Shown: positions 1 through 8,236, counted from the stretch's first letter. The stretch is 17,708 bases of DNA from Microcystis aeruginosa W13-11 (GCA_009995705.1 JAADBR010000130.1:1-17708); one strand, 5' to 3'. Program-made: numbers and translations. The notes: a model not told the origin generated them from the sequence alone.

Positions 1-124
1 TACCTCATCCGACTGCATACCGCTATATCTCCTTTTTTTGACTCCCTGTAGTCTTCTTATCATTAGACCAAACTGTGCAGTTTGGTTGCAGGTTGAGTTA
101 GTCTAAACTCCAGGATATAAAGAT
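1..124. other. Left-edge region with two dyads and a possible gene tail
   Basis: No gene is supported here. Reading from base 1, a 16-codon frame stays open to a TAG at 49-51 and could be the tail of a gene entering from the left. There is too little of it to identify. Two inverted repeats follow. ACCAAACTG-TG-CAGTTTGGT at 67-86 is a perfect 9-2-9 palindrome, and GAGTT-N6-AACTC lies at 95-110. They sit just upstream of the restriction-endonuclease-like gene and could be operator sites; that role is inferred only from symmetry and position. Confidence 0.35.
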
Positions 125-502
125 GTGATTGAAAACAGAACCAGACAGTCACATGAACTGGTTATTGACCATCGTTTTCCTATGGAACGTTGGGGGATAA
201 GTGAACCAAGTCATGATGTCAATATGAGTGTAGCTGAGATCAGAAACAAGTTTCAGCTTCTTAAAAAAGATAGTGCGGGAAATCATAATTTATTAAAGTC
301 AAGAAGTTGTGAAAAATGTATTAAAACTGGTCAGCGAGGAACACCAATGGATATCAGATTTTGGTATTCTGGTGGAGAGAACTGGCCGGAAAATATTCCT
401 CAATCTGGAGCAGAAGCAGAACAGGGCTGTGTAGGTTGTGGTTGGTATGATTTTGAAACATGGCGTAATTCTCTTAATATCAAATTAGCTGAAGAGCGGT
501 GA
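125..502 (+). pseudogene. HNH (beta-beta-alpha-Me) type II restriction endonuclease, C-terminal part, probably truncated
   Basis: The 125-residue product starts at GTG 125; a stop at 104-106 closes the frame upstream. Residues 14-20 read VIDHRFP, the Asp-His of an HNH/beta-beta-alpha-Me nuclease. An Asn-rich stretch follows near residue 54, then a Cys-x2-Cys pair near residues 62-65 and a second Cys-x2-Cys about 40 residues later, which fits structural zinc binding. This is the layout of the catalytic C-terminal domain of HNH type II restriction enzymes. Such enzymes normally have a further 100-200 N-terminal residues that are absent, and all three forward frames upstream carry stops. I therefore infer a truncated or frameshifted gene. 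Its stop lies one base from the stop of the convergent cytosine methyltransferase, its presumed partner. A compact free-standing HNH protein is the alternative. Confidence 0.6.
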
Positions 503-503
503 T

Positions 504-1667
504 TTATCTTGCCAAATCTTCAATATTTTTATTACCTGTAGCTATGAGATTTAAGTAGGGAATAAGAGCATAGCCAATACACTCTGCCAAACGTGGAGGT
601 ACGGCATTTCCAATTTGCCACATCGCTTTTTTCATTGTTCCTTCAAAAATAAAGGAATCGGGAAAAGTTTGTAATCTAGCCATTTCTCTGGCTGAAATAA
701 CCCGATTTAAATAGGGATGGATATGAGTACCGCCATGATTTTCTTTAATTGTCATACTTGGCTTACCTGAATACTGTCTTTTGAAGGCATCAACATAAGT
801 TTCATACAAGGAACCACCGGGAGGAACTTGAGCTATTCTGTCCATATATTCAGGCGAGTGACGAGTCCATTCGTGATTGATACTGGGAAGAGGTTCATAA
901 GCAGGTAAATCGGAGATAGCTGCTTCAATCGGTTGGTATTTCTCCGGTACTAATTGAGGACTTGGATAAGGATTTGGCAGCCCAAATCTATTGGCTATAA
1001 AAATAGCTCTTGGTCTTATTTGAGGAACGCCATAGGCGGCAGATTCAAGAATTGCTATTGAAATATTTCTATAGCCAATACTTTGAAAAGCTTCCAGAAT
1101 ATTTTGCTTAATTTCTCCTTTTTTTATTGTTAGAATACCGGGTACATTCTCCATGACAACATACCAAGGATTTACTTCAGCCACAATGCGAATAAATTCT
1201 TTAAACAGATGATTCCTCGGATCATTAGCATCTCGTTTTCCAGCCACAGAAAATCCTTGGCATGGCGGACCACCCACCACAAGATGAATGAATGGATTGT
1301 CAATTTTTTCCAACCATTCTTGAGTATTAAAATCATGGATATCACCGCAGAAATGATGACAATTAGGAAAATTATTTTGATGGGTTGCTGAGGCGATCGG
1401 GCTAATTTCTGCACTGGCTACAGGGTTAAAACCTGCCTGCAATAAACCTTGGGTTATACCGCCCGCACCGGAGAATAGATCGATAAAATTATAGCTATTG
1501 AGAGGCTTAAGCGGAACGTTAACATCGACCAGGACTTGATAGGGATCACGCTTTACCGTTGCTAGTTCGCGCTGAATTCTTTCGTAACGACCTAACTTGG
1601 CTTTTTTCTGTTTGCTTACCGCCTGACTTGGTTGATTATCTGGAAATAATGACAATTGCAAATCCAT
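504..1667 (-). CDS. DNA (cytosine-5-)-methyltransferase, type II restriction-modification
   Basis: Transfers a methyl group from S-adenosylmethionine to C5 of cytosine within a specific site. Counting from ATG 1667 the protein has 387 residues and all the main motifs. Motif I FIDLFSGAGG (61-70) binds SAM. Motif IV GGPPCQGFS (132-140) holds the nucleophile Cys136. Motif VI is MENVPG (172-177), motif VIII QIRPR (216-220), motif IX RLQTFPD (331-337) and motif X GNAVP (353-357). The target-recognition region, about residues 230-325, is short, typical of a monospecific enzyme. An in-frame ATG at 1727 would add 20 residues of non-family sequence, so I prefer 1667, although neither has a good ribosome site. 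The gene looks intact although its likely endonuclease partner is broken. The recognition sequence cannot be read from the protein. Confidence 0.93.
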   Translation of the reverse strand: MDLQLSLFPDNQPSQAVSKQKKAKLGRYERIQRELATVKRDPYQVLVDVNVPLKPLNSYNFIDLFSGAGGITQGLLQAGFNPVASAEISPIASATHQNNFPNCHHFCGDIHDFNTQEWLEKIDNPFIHLVVGGPPCQGFSVAGKRDANDPRNHLFKEFIRIVAEVNPWYVVMENVPGILTIKKGEIKQNILEAFQSIGYRNISIAILESAAYGVPQIRPRAIFIANRFGLPNPYPSPQLVPEKYQPIEAAISDLPAYEPLPSINHEWTRHSPEYMDRIAQVPPGGSLYETYVDAFKRQYSGKPSMTIKENHGGTHIHPYLNRVISAREMARLQTFPDSFIFEGTMKKAMWQIGNAVPPRLAECIGYALIPYLNLIATGNKNIEDLAR

Positions 1668-1921
1668 TACTTTAAGAACAAATGGCCTACATGACAATAT
1701 TGTGACAGATAGTCCACAGAGTGTCAAGATCGGGCCGGAATGAGGGAAAAGACCTTCAGCAAAAGTTTTAGCGCCGCCTCAAACCCCAAAAAAGGCAGAT
1801 TTTATGGTAAAATAGTCCTACAAATGGGCATATTCTGCACATCAAAAGGGTAAAAACCCGATTTTTAGCGAATTTACTCACAAAAACGCTTTTTTGCCTT
1901 GTTATTGGAGTTAAACCCTCT
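1668..1921. other. Intergenic region upstream of the methyltransferase and gyrA
   Basis: This divergent gap of 254 bases must hold the promoters of the minus-strand methyltransferase and of gyrA. The only hint seen is an A/T-rich TAAAAT near 1808-1813 that could be a gyrA -10 box, without a convincing -35. GGAG at 1907-1910 lies 11 bases before the gyrA ATG, slightly long for a ribosome-binding site. No RNA gene or repeat was recognised. Confidence 0.4.
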
Positions 1922-4474
1922 ATGACCGCCGCCCAGGATCATGTCGTCCCCACAGACTTAAGCAATGAAATGTCCCGTTCCTATCTAGAATACGCCATGA
2001 GCGTCATCGTTGGGCGAGCCTTGCCCGACGCTAGGGACGGACTGAAACCCGTACACCGGCGCATTCTTTATGCAATGTACGAACTAGGATTAACCCCCGA
2101 TCGCCCTTTCCGCAAATGCGCTAGAGTCGTCGGGGAAGTATTGGGAAAATACCACCCCCACGGGGATACTGCCGTTTACGATGCCCTCGTCCGCATGGCC
2201 CAGGACTTCTCCATGCGCGATCCCCTGATTAACGGTCATGGTAACTTCGGATCGATCGATAACGATCCCCCGGCAGCCATGCGTTATACCGAGTGTCGTC
2301 TGCACACCCTGGCCACCAACGCCCTACTACAGGATATCGAGTCAGAAACCGTCGATTTCGCCGATAACTTCGATGGTTCCCAACAGGAACCCGTGGTTTT
2401 ACCCTCTAGAGTCCCGCAACTGCTAATTAATGGCTCATCGGGGATCGCCGTCGGTATGGCCACCAATATCCCCCCCCACAACCTGGCCGAGATCATCGAT
2501 GGAACCGTTGCCCTCATCCATAACCCCGATCTCACCGATACGGAATTACAGCGTTATATCCCGGGGCCAGATTTTCCCACCGGGGGGCATATCCTTGGCA
2601 GAGACGGTATTCGGGAAGCCTACACCACCGGCCGGGGTTCTATTACCCTGCGGGGAGTCGCCTCCTTTGAAACCATCGAACAAAGGGGAAGACCTGATCG
2701 AGATGCTATTATTATCACCGAACTGCCCTATCAAACCAATAAAGCGGCATTAATCGAAAAAATCGCCGATTTGGTCAACGATCGCAAAATAGACGGTATT
2801 TCCGATGTGCGGGACGAAAGCGATCGCGACGGCATCCGGGTGGTGATCGAACTGAAACGAGATGCCTATCCTCGCGTCGTCCTCAACAATCTCTATAAAC
2901 AAACGCCCCTCCAGTCGAATTTTGGGGCGAATATGTTGGCATTAGTCGATAACGAACCGAGATTACTGACTTTAAGGGAGTTTCTTCGCGTTTTCCTCGA
3001 TTTTCGGGTAGAAGTGATCACCCGTCGTACCCGTTATGAACTCCGCAAGGCCGAGGAAAGGGATCATATCCTTCAGGGTTTACTAATTGCCCTCGCTAGT
3101 CTCGATGCAGTCATTGCCCTGATTCGCAGTGCTGCCGACACAGCTAGTGCAAAAGAGGGATTAGTGCAGAATTTTGGTCTTTCAGAGGTGCAAGCGGACG
3201 CAATCCTACAAATGCAGCTGCGACGGTTAACCGCCCTAGAATCGGAGAAAATCCAGCAAGAACACGGGGAATTACTGACAAAAATCGGCGATCTTCAGGA
3301 TATTTTAGCCAGAAAAGAACGGATCGACAGCATTATCGAGGAAGAACTGCAACAGATCAAAACGATTCACTCTACCCCCCGTCGCAGTCATATTGAACAA
3401 CGGGAAGGGGAAATCGCCGAAACTGACCTGATTGCCAACGAACAGGCCTTAATTCTTGTCACCGAACAGGGTTACATCAAAAGAATGCCCGTTAATACCT
3501 TTGAGTCCCAAAATCGGGCGACAAGGGGCAAAGCTGGCGCAAAAATGAAAGAAGACGACGGCATCGATCACTTTATCACCTGCCGCGATCACGATAGCGT
3601 CCTCTTTTTCACCGATCGCGGGGTTGTCTATAGTCTCAATGCCTATCATATCCCCACCGGTTCCCGTACCGCTCGCGGCGTTCCGATCGTGCAACTGTTA
3701 GAGATTCCCAAAGGGGAGAAAATCACCTCGGTGGTGGCAGTCAGCGAGTTCAGCGAGGATAATTACCTGATTATGCTCACACAAAAGGGATTTATCAAGA
3801 AAACTGCCCTCGCTGCCTTTAGTAATATTCGATCAAACGGTTTAATCGCCATTTCTCTCGAAGACGGTGATCAACTACGTTGGGTTCGCTTGGCTAAAGA
3901 GGAAGATAGCGTCATTATCGGTTCTCGTCAGGGGATGGCAATTCATTTTAAAGCCGATGGTCAACAATTGCGCTCCCTGGGAAGGGCAACTAAAGGCGTA
4001 AAATCGATGAAATTGCGCTCAGGTGACGAATTAATCAGTATGGACATCCTGCCTAGTCAAATTGTCGCCCAAATCGCTGAATCTAACGAAGAAGAAACCG
4101 AGGACGAAAGCGAAGAAATTAACCCCGAAGTGGCTAATAATGGCCCCTGGGTGTTAGCAATTACCATGGCAGGACTAGGAAAACGGGTTCCCGTTACCCT
4201 CCTCCGGCTACAAAATCGGGCGGGATTAGGAGTCAGAGTGATTAAATTCCGCAAAAAGAACGATAAATTAGCGGCTCTGCACGTTGTTAACCCCAACGAG
4301 GAATTTATGATTATCACCGCACGGGGTATTATCATCCGTCAATCCGTCGATGCTATTACTCCCCAATCGCGATCGGCCGGAGGCATCCGGGTACAAAAAC
4401 TCGATGAGGACGATGCGATCGCTGCTGTCGCCCTAGTTCCCCCTAGTGATACGGAGGAATCTGAAGACAGTTAG
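1922..4474 (+). CDS. gyrA: DNA gyrase subunit A
   Basis: Breakage-reunion subunit of DNA gyrase, which acts with GyrB to put negative supercoils into DNA using ATP. The 850-residue length is normal. The N-terminal numbering matches E. coli GyrA: the active-site pair Arg121-Tyr122 lies in AAMRYTE, and the quinolone pocket has Thr83 and Asp87, so the usual Ser83 is Thr here. The coiled-coil tower spans roughly 365-490 and the C-terminal beta-pinwheel about 500-840. The GyrA box is QNRATRGK (530-537), degenerate compared with QRRGGKG but in the right place; I believe this form is common in cyanobacteria. Acidic insertions near 713-730 and at the C-terminus are flexible. ParC of topoisomerase IV is the main alternative, made less likely by the retained box and six-blade pinwheel length. 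Confidence 0.95.
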   Translation: MTAAQDHVVPTDLSNEMSRSYLEYAMSVIVGRALPDARDGLKPVHRRILYAMYELGLTPDRPFRKCARVVGEVLGKYHPHGDTAVYDALVRMAQDFSMRDPLINGHGNFGSIDNDPPAAMRYTECRLHTLATNALLQDIESETVDFADNFDGSQQEPVVLPSRVPQLLINGSSGIAVGMATNIPPHNLAEIIDGTVALIHNPDLTDTELQRYIPGPDFPTGGHILGRDGIREAYTTGRGSITLRGVASFETIEQRGRPDRDAIIITELPYQTNKAALIEKIADLVNDRKIDGISDVRDESDRDGIRVVIELKRDAYPRVVLNNLYKQTPLQSNFGANMLALVDNEPRLLTLREFLRVFLDFRVEVITRRTRYELRKAEERDHILQGLLIALASLDAVIALIRSAADTASAKEGLVQNFGLSEVQADAILQMQLRRLTALESEKIQQEHGELLTKIGDLQDILARKERIDSIIEEELQQIKTIHSTPRRSHIEQREGEIAETDLIANEQALILVTEQGYIKRMPVNTFESQNRATRGKAGAKMKEDDGIDHFITCRDHDSVLFFTDRGVVYSLNAYHIPTGSRTARGVPIVQLLEIPKGEKITSVVAVSEFSEDNYLIMLTQKGFIKKTALAAFSNIRSNGLIAISLEDGDQLRWVRLAKEEDSVIIGSRQGMAIHFKADGQQLRSLGRATKGVKSMKLRSGDELISMDILPSQIVAQIAESNEEETEDESEEINPEVANNGPWVLAITMAGLGKRVPVTLLRLQNRAGLGVRVIKFRKKNDKLAALHVVNPNEEFMIITARGIIIRQSVDAITPQSRSAGGIRVQKLDEDDAIAAVALVPPSDTEESEDS

Positions 4475-4504
4475 GGTTTGCTGAAAAGGTTCCTTGTGGG
4501 GTGA

Positions 4505-4536
4505 TGGGGAAGTGGGGAAGTGGGGAAGTGGGGAGA
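4505..4536. repeat. Short tandem repeat, 8-bp unit TGGGGAAG
   Basis: Three perfect copies of TGGGGAAG (4505-4528) are followed by a degenerate fourth, TGGGGAGA, just downstream of gyrA. A short related C-rich stretch, CTCCTGACTCCTATCTCCTG, follows at about 4552-4571. Such simple repeats are common between genes of bloom-forming cyanobacteria. No function is inferred. Confidence 0.8.
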
Positions 4537-4587
4537 ATAAATAAAAACAATCTCCTGACTCCTATCTCCTGTTCTGAGTATTTGGGA

Positions 4588-5118
4588 TTAAAACTGAAAA
4601 AAGTGCATTAATTGGGAGATTTCCTGAGCGTCTAGGGATAAACGCCCTTTAAAATCCACAATATTCTTAAATAATCCCTGTTCTTCTCTGTTTTTTATAA
4701 TGGCAGCTGCCAAATTATCACTGATCAGGGGTAGGGTGGTTAACTGCTCGATCGAGGCGGTGTTAGGATTGATTTTAGGGGGTGCGAGGTGACTTTCCAG
4801 GCTATAATAGGCAAATTCTAGAATCGGTTCCCAAGCTTTCAATCTAGCCACAGGAACACTCAAAGCAGCCGCCAGATCTTCGAGACAAAGCAATTCTACC
4901 CCCATACCCAGTAATTCCACCAACATCCGCGCTTGATGGATGGATATCCCCGGCAATCGCAGCCAATCATCCACACCCGCTTGACTGACATTGATTTTAA
5001 TGCCCAATTGCGCCGCCATAGCGATCTCATCGAGGGAACGAAAGCGATAATAGGGATCATTGCTAATTTTGGCTTTTAAAGGGTTAAAAGTGCGTCCTAA
5101 CCAGTTTTGCGGTGTCAT
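4588..5118 (-). CDS. Helix-hairpin-helix (ComEA-like) DNA-binding protein
   Basis: The 176-residue protein has no signal peptide or membrane segment. Two helix-hairpin-helix regions can be seen. The first, around residues 51-70, contains WLRLPGIS followed by an Arg-rich helix start. The second, about residues 118-160, opens with NPNTASIEQL and continues TLPLISDNLAAAII, the pattern of the ComEA/PF12836 tandem that binds double-stranded DNA without sequence specificity. Unlike classical ComEA it lacks an N-terminal membrane anchor, so a direct role in DNA uptake is not shown. ATG 5118 overlaps the stop of the upstream TM2 gene by one base (TAATG), which implies one transcript and translational coupling. 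The membrane partner might localise the protein, but that is speculation. Confidence 0.8.
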   Translation of the reverse strand: MTPQNWLGRTFNPLKAKISNDPYYRFRSLDEIAMAAQLGIKINVSQAGVDDWLRLPGISIHQARMLVELLGMGVELLCLEDLAAALSVPVARLKAWEPILEFAYYSLESHLAPPKINPNTASIEQLTTLPLISDNLAAAIIKNREEQGLFKNIVDFKGRLSLDAQEISQLMHFFQF

Positions 5119-5510
5119 TATAGTAATTGTCGCCGTTTTTCTTCAAATTCGTACTCAGAAATCAATCCTTCTTGCCGGAGGCGCTCTAATTCCCTTAAAG
5201 CTGCCCCGATCGCCTCTACTTGTTTAGGCTCTAAACTGGGGACAGTGGCAGCAGCGGCAGTGGGAAAATAGTTAGCCAAAAATTGGTTATCTTGGATTAA
5301 ATACCACACCGCATCGATCGCGCAAGCCACCCGGGGAATCGGAGTTTGCCAAAGGAGAAGATAAATAATTCCCCAGAGAGGCTGACCGAGATAGAATTTA
5401 TGAATACCGGCGATAGGAAAGGGTAAAGCGAGAATACTACCGATAAAAGCCAGAAAAATCGCTAATTTACGGCTTTTGGGCTTATTTAATAATTTTTCCA
5501 CCAGAAGCAT
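5118..5510 (-). CDS. TM2 domain plus SHOCT domain membrane protein
   Basis: The 130-residue protein has two hydrophobic segments, about residues 16-33 and 43-58. They are separated by GIHKFYLGQ, the hallmark turn of TM2 proteins, and followed by a conserved acidic/aromatic stretch near IDAVWYL. The last 27 residues (LRELERLRQEGLISEYEFEEKR and on) form a SHOCT motif, a short C-terminal oligomerisation helix pair often attached to membrane proteins. The predicted product is a small cytoplasmic-membrane or thylakoid protein of unknown function. It is the first gene of a two-gene operon with the helix-hairpin-helix gene, overlapping by one base. Confidence 0.85.
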   Translation of the reverse strand: MLLVEKLLNKPKSRKLAIFLAFIGSILALPFPIAGIHKFYLGQPLWGIIYLLLWQTPIPRVACAIDAVWYLIQDNQFLANYFPTAAAATVPSLEPKQVEAIGAALRELERLRQEGLISEYEFEEKRRQLL

Positions 5511-5596
5511 GAGATCTGTTCGAGATTGATTTTAGCCTGATCTGAACCTTCTATCCTAAAATACTCTTTGGTTATAAGTAGGGAGACACAATTATT

Positions 5597-5663
5597 TGTA
5601 GGATGGGTTAGCGGTAGCGTAACATAATCTGGCGTTGGGTTTCATGCTTCAACCCAACCTACA
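5597..5663. repeat. Small inverted-repeat element (TGTAGG...CCTACA)
   Basis: This 67-bp element is bounded by TGTAGGATGGGTT on the left and AACCCAACCTACA on the right, a 13-bp inverted repeat with one mismatch. It belongs to the same GTAGGTTGGGTT family as the larger element at 11441-11566. It lies about 50 bases upstream of asnS, so it is probably transcribed into, or sits just before, the asnS leader. It has no coding capacity and is non-autonomous (MITE-like) by appearance. Confidence 0.8.
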
Positions 5664-5711
5664 TTCATCTTATATTTAATTCCACTCGCCCACTTAATAT
5701 AGGGATAAGCA

Positions 5712-7076
5712 ATGACTAGCACAATCAAGGAACTTTTTCAGACAGGACAACCGGATCAATCCGTCACCGTGCAGGGTTGGGTGAGAACAAAACGAGAATT
5801 AAAAGAATTTACTTTCCTGGAAGTTAATGATGGCTCATCCCTGGCCAACTTACAAGTTATCCTCGAACCGACTTTACCCGATTATGAAAATGTACTAAAA
5901 ACAATTAGTACAGGAGCGGCGATCGCTGTTTCGGGGAATTTGGTTCCTTCCCCGGGTAAAGGGCAAAATATCGAGTTAAAAGCGGCCGAAATCACCCTTT
6001 ATGGTGATTGTCCTGCGGATTATCCCCTACAAAAGAAACGTCATTCCTTTGAATTTCTGAGAACTATTGCCCATCTGCGAGGGAGAACCAACACCCTAGG
6101 AGCAGTAATGCGGGTTAGAAACGCTTGCGCTACCGCTATCCATACTTTTTTCCAAGAAAAGGGCTTTATTTGGGTACATACTCCCATTATTACCGCTAAC
6201 GACTGCGAAGGTGCGGGGGAATTATTTACTGTCACCAGTTTAGATTTAAAAAACCCCGCCAATTTTGCCGAGGATTTCTTTGGTAAACGGGCCTATTTAA
6301 CCGTCAGTGGACAATTACAAGCGGAAGTAATGGCCATGGCTTTATCTAATGTTTACACTTTTGGCCCGACTTTTCGCGCCGAAAATTCTAATACTTCCCG
6401 TCATCTGGCCGAGTTTTGGATGGTGGAACCGGAAATGGCTTTTTGTGATCTGGAAGGGGATCAGGATTTAGCGGAAGCTTTTCTGAAATATATCTTTAAA
6501 TTCGTCTTGGAAAATTGTCCCGAAGATTTGCAATTTTTTAACGAACGTATCGATAAAACGGTGTTAAGTACGGCCGAGAATATTGTTAATAGTGAGTTTG
6601 GACGGATTACCTACAGCGAAGCGATTAAGTTATTAGAAAAAGCCGATCGTCAGTTCGAGTTTCCAGTAGAATGGGGCGTAGATTTACAGTCAGAACACGA
6701 ACGTTATCTAGCGGAGGAACTATTTAAAAAACCCGTGATTGTCACCAATTATCCCAGGACAATCAAAGCTTTTTATATGCGTCTAGATGACAATAATAAA
6801 ACTGTTTCCGCTATGGATATTCTAGCACCCAAGATCGGCGAAATTATCGGCGGTTCCCAACGGGAAGAACGATTAGATGTATTAATCCAAAGAATGCAGG
6901 AACAGGGTATGAATCCCGATGATTTGTGGTGGTATTTAGATCTGCGTCGCTACGGTTCCGTTCCCCACGCTGGTTTTGGTTTAGGATTCGAGCGTCTGGT
7001 ACAATTCATGACGGGAATGACCAATATTCGCGATGTGATTCCTTTCCCCCGTACCCCTTTAAGTGCCGACTTTTAG
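5712..7076 (+). CDS. asnS: Asparaginyl-tRNA synthetase
   Basis: Class IIb aminoacyl-tRNA synthetase that charges tRNA-Asn with asparagine using ATP in the cytoplasm. The 454 residues are close to the usual bacterial length. The N-terminal OB fold (about 18-100, [16 protein letters not shown]) reads the anticodon. Motif 1 is [15 protein letters not shown] (146-160). Motif 2 includes [15 protein letters not shown] (221-235), the ATP and amino-acid binding loop, and motif 3 [10 protein letters not shown] (421-430) binds ATP. The absence of a large insert between motifs 2 and 3 separates AsnRS from bacterial AspRS. The ATG is preceded by AGGGATAAGC as a modest ribosome site. The gene is complete. 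The accessory island begins immediately after its stop. Confidence 0.97.
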   Translation: MTSTIKELFQTGQPDQSVTVQGWVRTKRELKEFTFLEVNDGSSLANLQVILEPTLPDYENVLKTISTGAAIAVSGNLVPSPGKGQNIELKAAEITLYGDCPADYPLQKKRHSFEFLRTIAHLRGRTNTLGAVMRVRNACATAIHTFFQEKGFIWVHTPIITANDCEGAGELFTVTSLDLKNPANFAEDFFGKRAYLTVSGQLQAEVMAMALSNVYTFGPTFRAENSNTSRHLAEFWMVEPEMAFCDLEGDQDLAEAFLKYIFKFVLENCPEDLQFFNERIDKTVLSTAENIVNSEFGRITYSEAIKLLEKADRQFEFPVEWGVDLQSEHERYLAEELFKKPVIVTNYPRTIKAFYMRLDDNNKTVSAMDILAPKIGEIIGGSQREERLDVLIQRMQEQGMNPDDLWWYLDLRRYGSVPHAGFGLGFERLVQFMTGMTNIRDVIPFPRTPLSADF

Positions 7077-7095
7077 GTTGATGTCTAGAATCGAC

Positions 7096-7226
7096 GGGAG
7101 AAAGGAGGAATGTAAATATTTATTAAATTGTAGCTTAAGCTACAGCCTTGAAGTAGAAAATGTGCATTGTTTTGTTGTCCGCCATTGGTGTTGGGTTGGG
7201 CTATTGCTTGACCTGACTGCGAGAGG
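7096..7226 (+). repeat. Island repeat copy A, with NtcA-type box
   Basis: First of five same-orientation copies of the repeat whose core reads roughly GGGAGAGGAATGTAAATATT then TATTAAATTGTA. It carries GTA-GCTTAAGC-TAC at 7130-7143, a perfect NtcA consensus; here the 16 bases from TGTA to TACA (7129-7144) form one full palindrome. The 3' part, through GCCATTGGTGTTGGGTTGGG to GACTGCGAG, is nearly identical to copy E. The copy lies between asnS and the 3' end of the convergent DUF6887 gene. The position equivalent to copy E's TATTGT -10 reads CATTGT here. Confidence 0.85.
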
Positions 7227-7243
7227 TGGCGATCGCAATGTAT

Positions 7244-7480
7244 CTAAGTTAACTCATTTTGCTGAAAATTATGACGGGAATCTTGACGCATTTGTTCAAT
7301 AACTTCGGGATATTTTTCCAGATCTTCTAAGGAGTTTAAAGGTGGATAAACTACTCGATCTTTTCTTTCATTTACCTTATCTACATAAGCATAAAAAGCC
7401 TCGTCATCCTCACGATGAGATAATACATAACTTTTTAATTCTTGAGAGGTCATAGTTTTAAAATTAGGTTTTTGATTCAT
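7244..7480 (-). CDS. DUF6887-like small protein, TA-type partner
   Basis: Counting from ATG 7480 the product has 78 residues (MNQKPNFKTMTSQELKSYVL...), soluble and highly charged. The core, with TSQELKSYVL, HREDDEAFYAYVDK and VVYPPL, matches my recollection of the cyanobacterial DUF6887 family, which is encoded next to DUF6888 proteins. An ATG at 7489 is possible, but ATG 7480 overlaps the DUF6888 stop in the classic ATGA arrangement, so I prefer it. The two-gene layout, small size and TA-rich setting suggest a toxin-antitoxin-like pair. I know of no experimental function. The family name is from memory and was not searched. Confidence 0.7.
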   Translation of the reverse strand: MNQKPNFKTMTSQELKSYVLSHREDDEAFYAYVDKVNERKDRVVYPPLNSLEDLEKYPEVIEQMRQDSRHNFQQNELT

Positions 7481-7662
7481 TTTATCCATTGTCCATTAGG
7501 TTTAATTTCAATCTCAATACCTTCACCAATTAACATGAAAATATTTTTAGTACGCTCATCCAATCTTATTAAGTTAATTGGTAAATAAAACCTTGTTGCC
7601 CAACAAGATAGGGTATAACATTGTAAGAGTTGTGCAAGTGTCGGAATATTTTTCCCTCCCAA
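7477..7662 (-). CDS. DUF6888-like small protein, TA-type partner
   Basis: The 61-residue product has the core LIRLDERTKNIFMLIGEGIE then IEIKPNGQW, which resembles the DUF6888 family usually paired with DUF6887. It is the upstream gene of the pair; its TGA overlaps the next ATG (ATGA). The start is uncertain. The only standard codon in frame is TTG 7662, but GGGAGGG lies immediately downstream of it. An ATT at about 7647 would then sit 6 bases after that purine run and give Ile/Met-Pro-Thr, as I recall for family members. A promoter TTGAAG-N17-TATAAT lies just upstream. Function unknown; TA partner by context. Confidence 0.65.
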   Translation of the reverse strand: MGGKNIPTLAQLLQCYTLSCWATRFYLPINLIRLDERTKNIFMLIGEGIEIEIKPNGQWIK

Positions 7663-7664
7663 AA

Positions 7665-7680
7665 CTGAACGACTGAACGA
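7665..7680. repeat. 8-bp tandem duplication in the DUF6888 leader
   Basis: CTGAACGA occurs twice in direct tandem (7665-7672 and 7673-7680), between the predicted promoter and the start of the DUF6888 gene. It may be a small replication-slippage duplication or a pair of regulator half-sites. Confidence 0.6.
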
Positions 7681-7689
7681 ATGACCCTA

Positions 7690-7718
7690 ATTATAACAAA
7701 ATAGAGAATCCGCTTCAA
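7690..7718 (-). promoter_or_regulatory. Sigma70-type promoter of the DUF6888-DUF6887 pair
   Basis: On the minus strand, TTGAAG (7713-7718) is followed after exactly 17 bases by a perfect TATAAT (7690-7695). Transcription would start near 7683, about 20 bases before the TTG at 7662. It is the best promoter match found in the window. Confidence 0.7.
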
Positions 7719-7853
7719 CAACTTCGAGACAGAGATGAACGCAAAGGCGAATCCGACAGACCGCGCCACAATAACTCAAGGAAGAGGATAGTTCGTCTGA
7801 GAAGGGGTAAAACAGGGGAAAACACCTGAAAATCGTTCTTCTGTGAATCCCTA

Positions 7854-7912
7854 GTTAGGGAGAGAAATATAAAGATTTATTAAATTGTAGTATAGGATAC
7901 AGATGCGAGGGG
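7854..7912 (+). repeat. Island repeat copy B, with NtcA-type box
   Basis: Second copy, starting GTTAGGGAGAGAAATATAAAG. GTA-GTATAGGA-TAC lies at 7887-7900. A TAN3T sequence, TACCAT, follows 19 bases later (7920-7925), slightly shorter than the 20-24 usual for NtcA-activated promoters. The PEP-CTERM gene begins at 7966, so this copy could serve as its promoter. The start of the repeat is also a small dyad, CCCTA-GT-TAGGG (7850-7861). Confidence 0.8.
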
Positions 7913-7965
7913 AAGTTTTTACCATTGCTCTGAACAACCAAAATCTCAAGGAGAAATAACAACTG

Positions 7966-8211
7966 ATGAAAGTGTCTAAGAAAACCAGTAAATTTTTAGG
8001 CTTAATTTCTGGAGTTACCCTGGCAACTTCTGCAATGATTCTTGTTCATTCTAATCCTGCTAACGCCTCTCCCCCACCACCGGTTTCTATTCCCGAACCC
8101 AGTTCTATTATTGGTCTTGCAGTCCTCGGCACACTCGGTGGAGCTTTAACTCTCAAGCGCCAAATAAAATCATCTAAATCCAGCGAAAAAGAAACCACAA
8201 AAGTCGGCTAA
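7966..8211 (+). CDS. Minimal PEP-CTERM sorting-signal protein
   Basis: The 81-residue product starts at ATG 7966 with AAGGAG 12 bases upstream. Residues 1-34 form a Sec signal peptide: Lys-rich start, hydrophobic core LGLISGVTLATSAMI, and ANA-type cleavage site. A PEP-CTERM signal then begins almost at once: a Pro run, VSIPEPSS at about residues 41-48, a hydrophobic span to about residue 62, then the basic LKRQIK. Exosortase would cut at the PEP motif, so the mature part between the two signals is only about six residues. A Lys/Ser-rich tail of about 16 residues after the basic cluster is unusual. It is either a decayed PEP-CTERM gene that lost its middle or a genuine mini-protein. A fragment of its 3' end recurs at about 12093-12228. 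Confidence 0.75.
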   Translation: MKVSKKTSKFLGLISGVTLATSAMILVHSNPANASPPPPVSIPEPSSIIGLAVLGTLGGALTLKRQIKSSKSSEKETTKVG

Positions 8212-8236
8212 ATTGCCTCTAAAAATACCATAAATG

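Noticed and set aside
2284..2535. Several frames on either strand inside gyrA, hemA and glpX
   Set aside because: They mirror strongly conserved genes and show no independent start signals or domain patterns.
7063..7302. Plus-strand frame of 79 codons running from the asnS end through repeat copy A
   Set aside because: It starts inside asnS and its sequence is the translated repeat; no protein-like pattern.
7569..7769. Minus-strand frame of 66 codons upstream of and overlapping the DUF6888 gene
   Set aside because: It covers the predicted promoter and overlaps the better-supported DUF6888 frame; probably chance.
7850..7861. CCCTA-GT-TAGGG at repeat copy B, considered as an integron attC core (GTTRRRY)
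   Set aside because: GTTAGGG does not fit the last pyrimidine, no matching partner site is seen at the other end, and no integrase is present.
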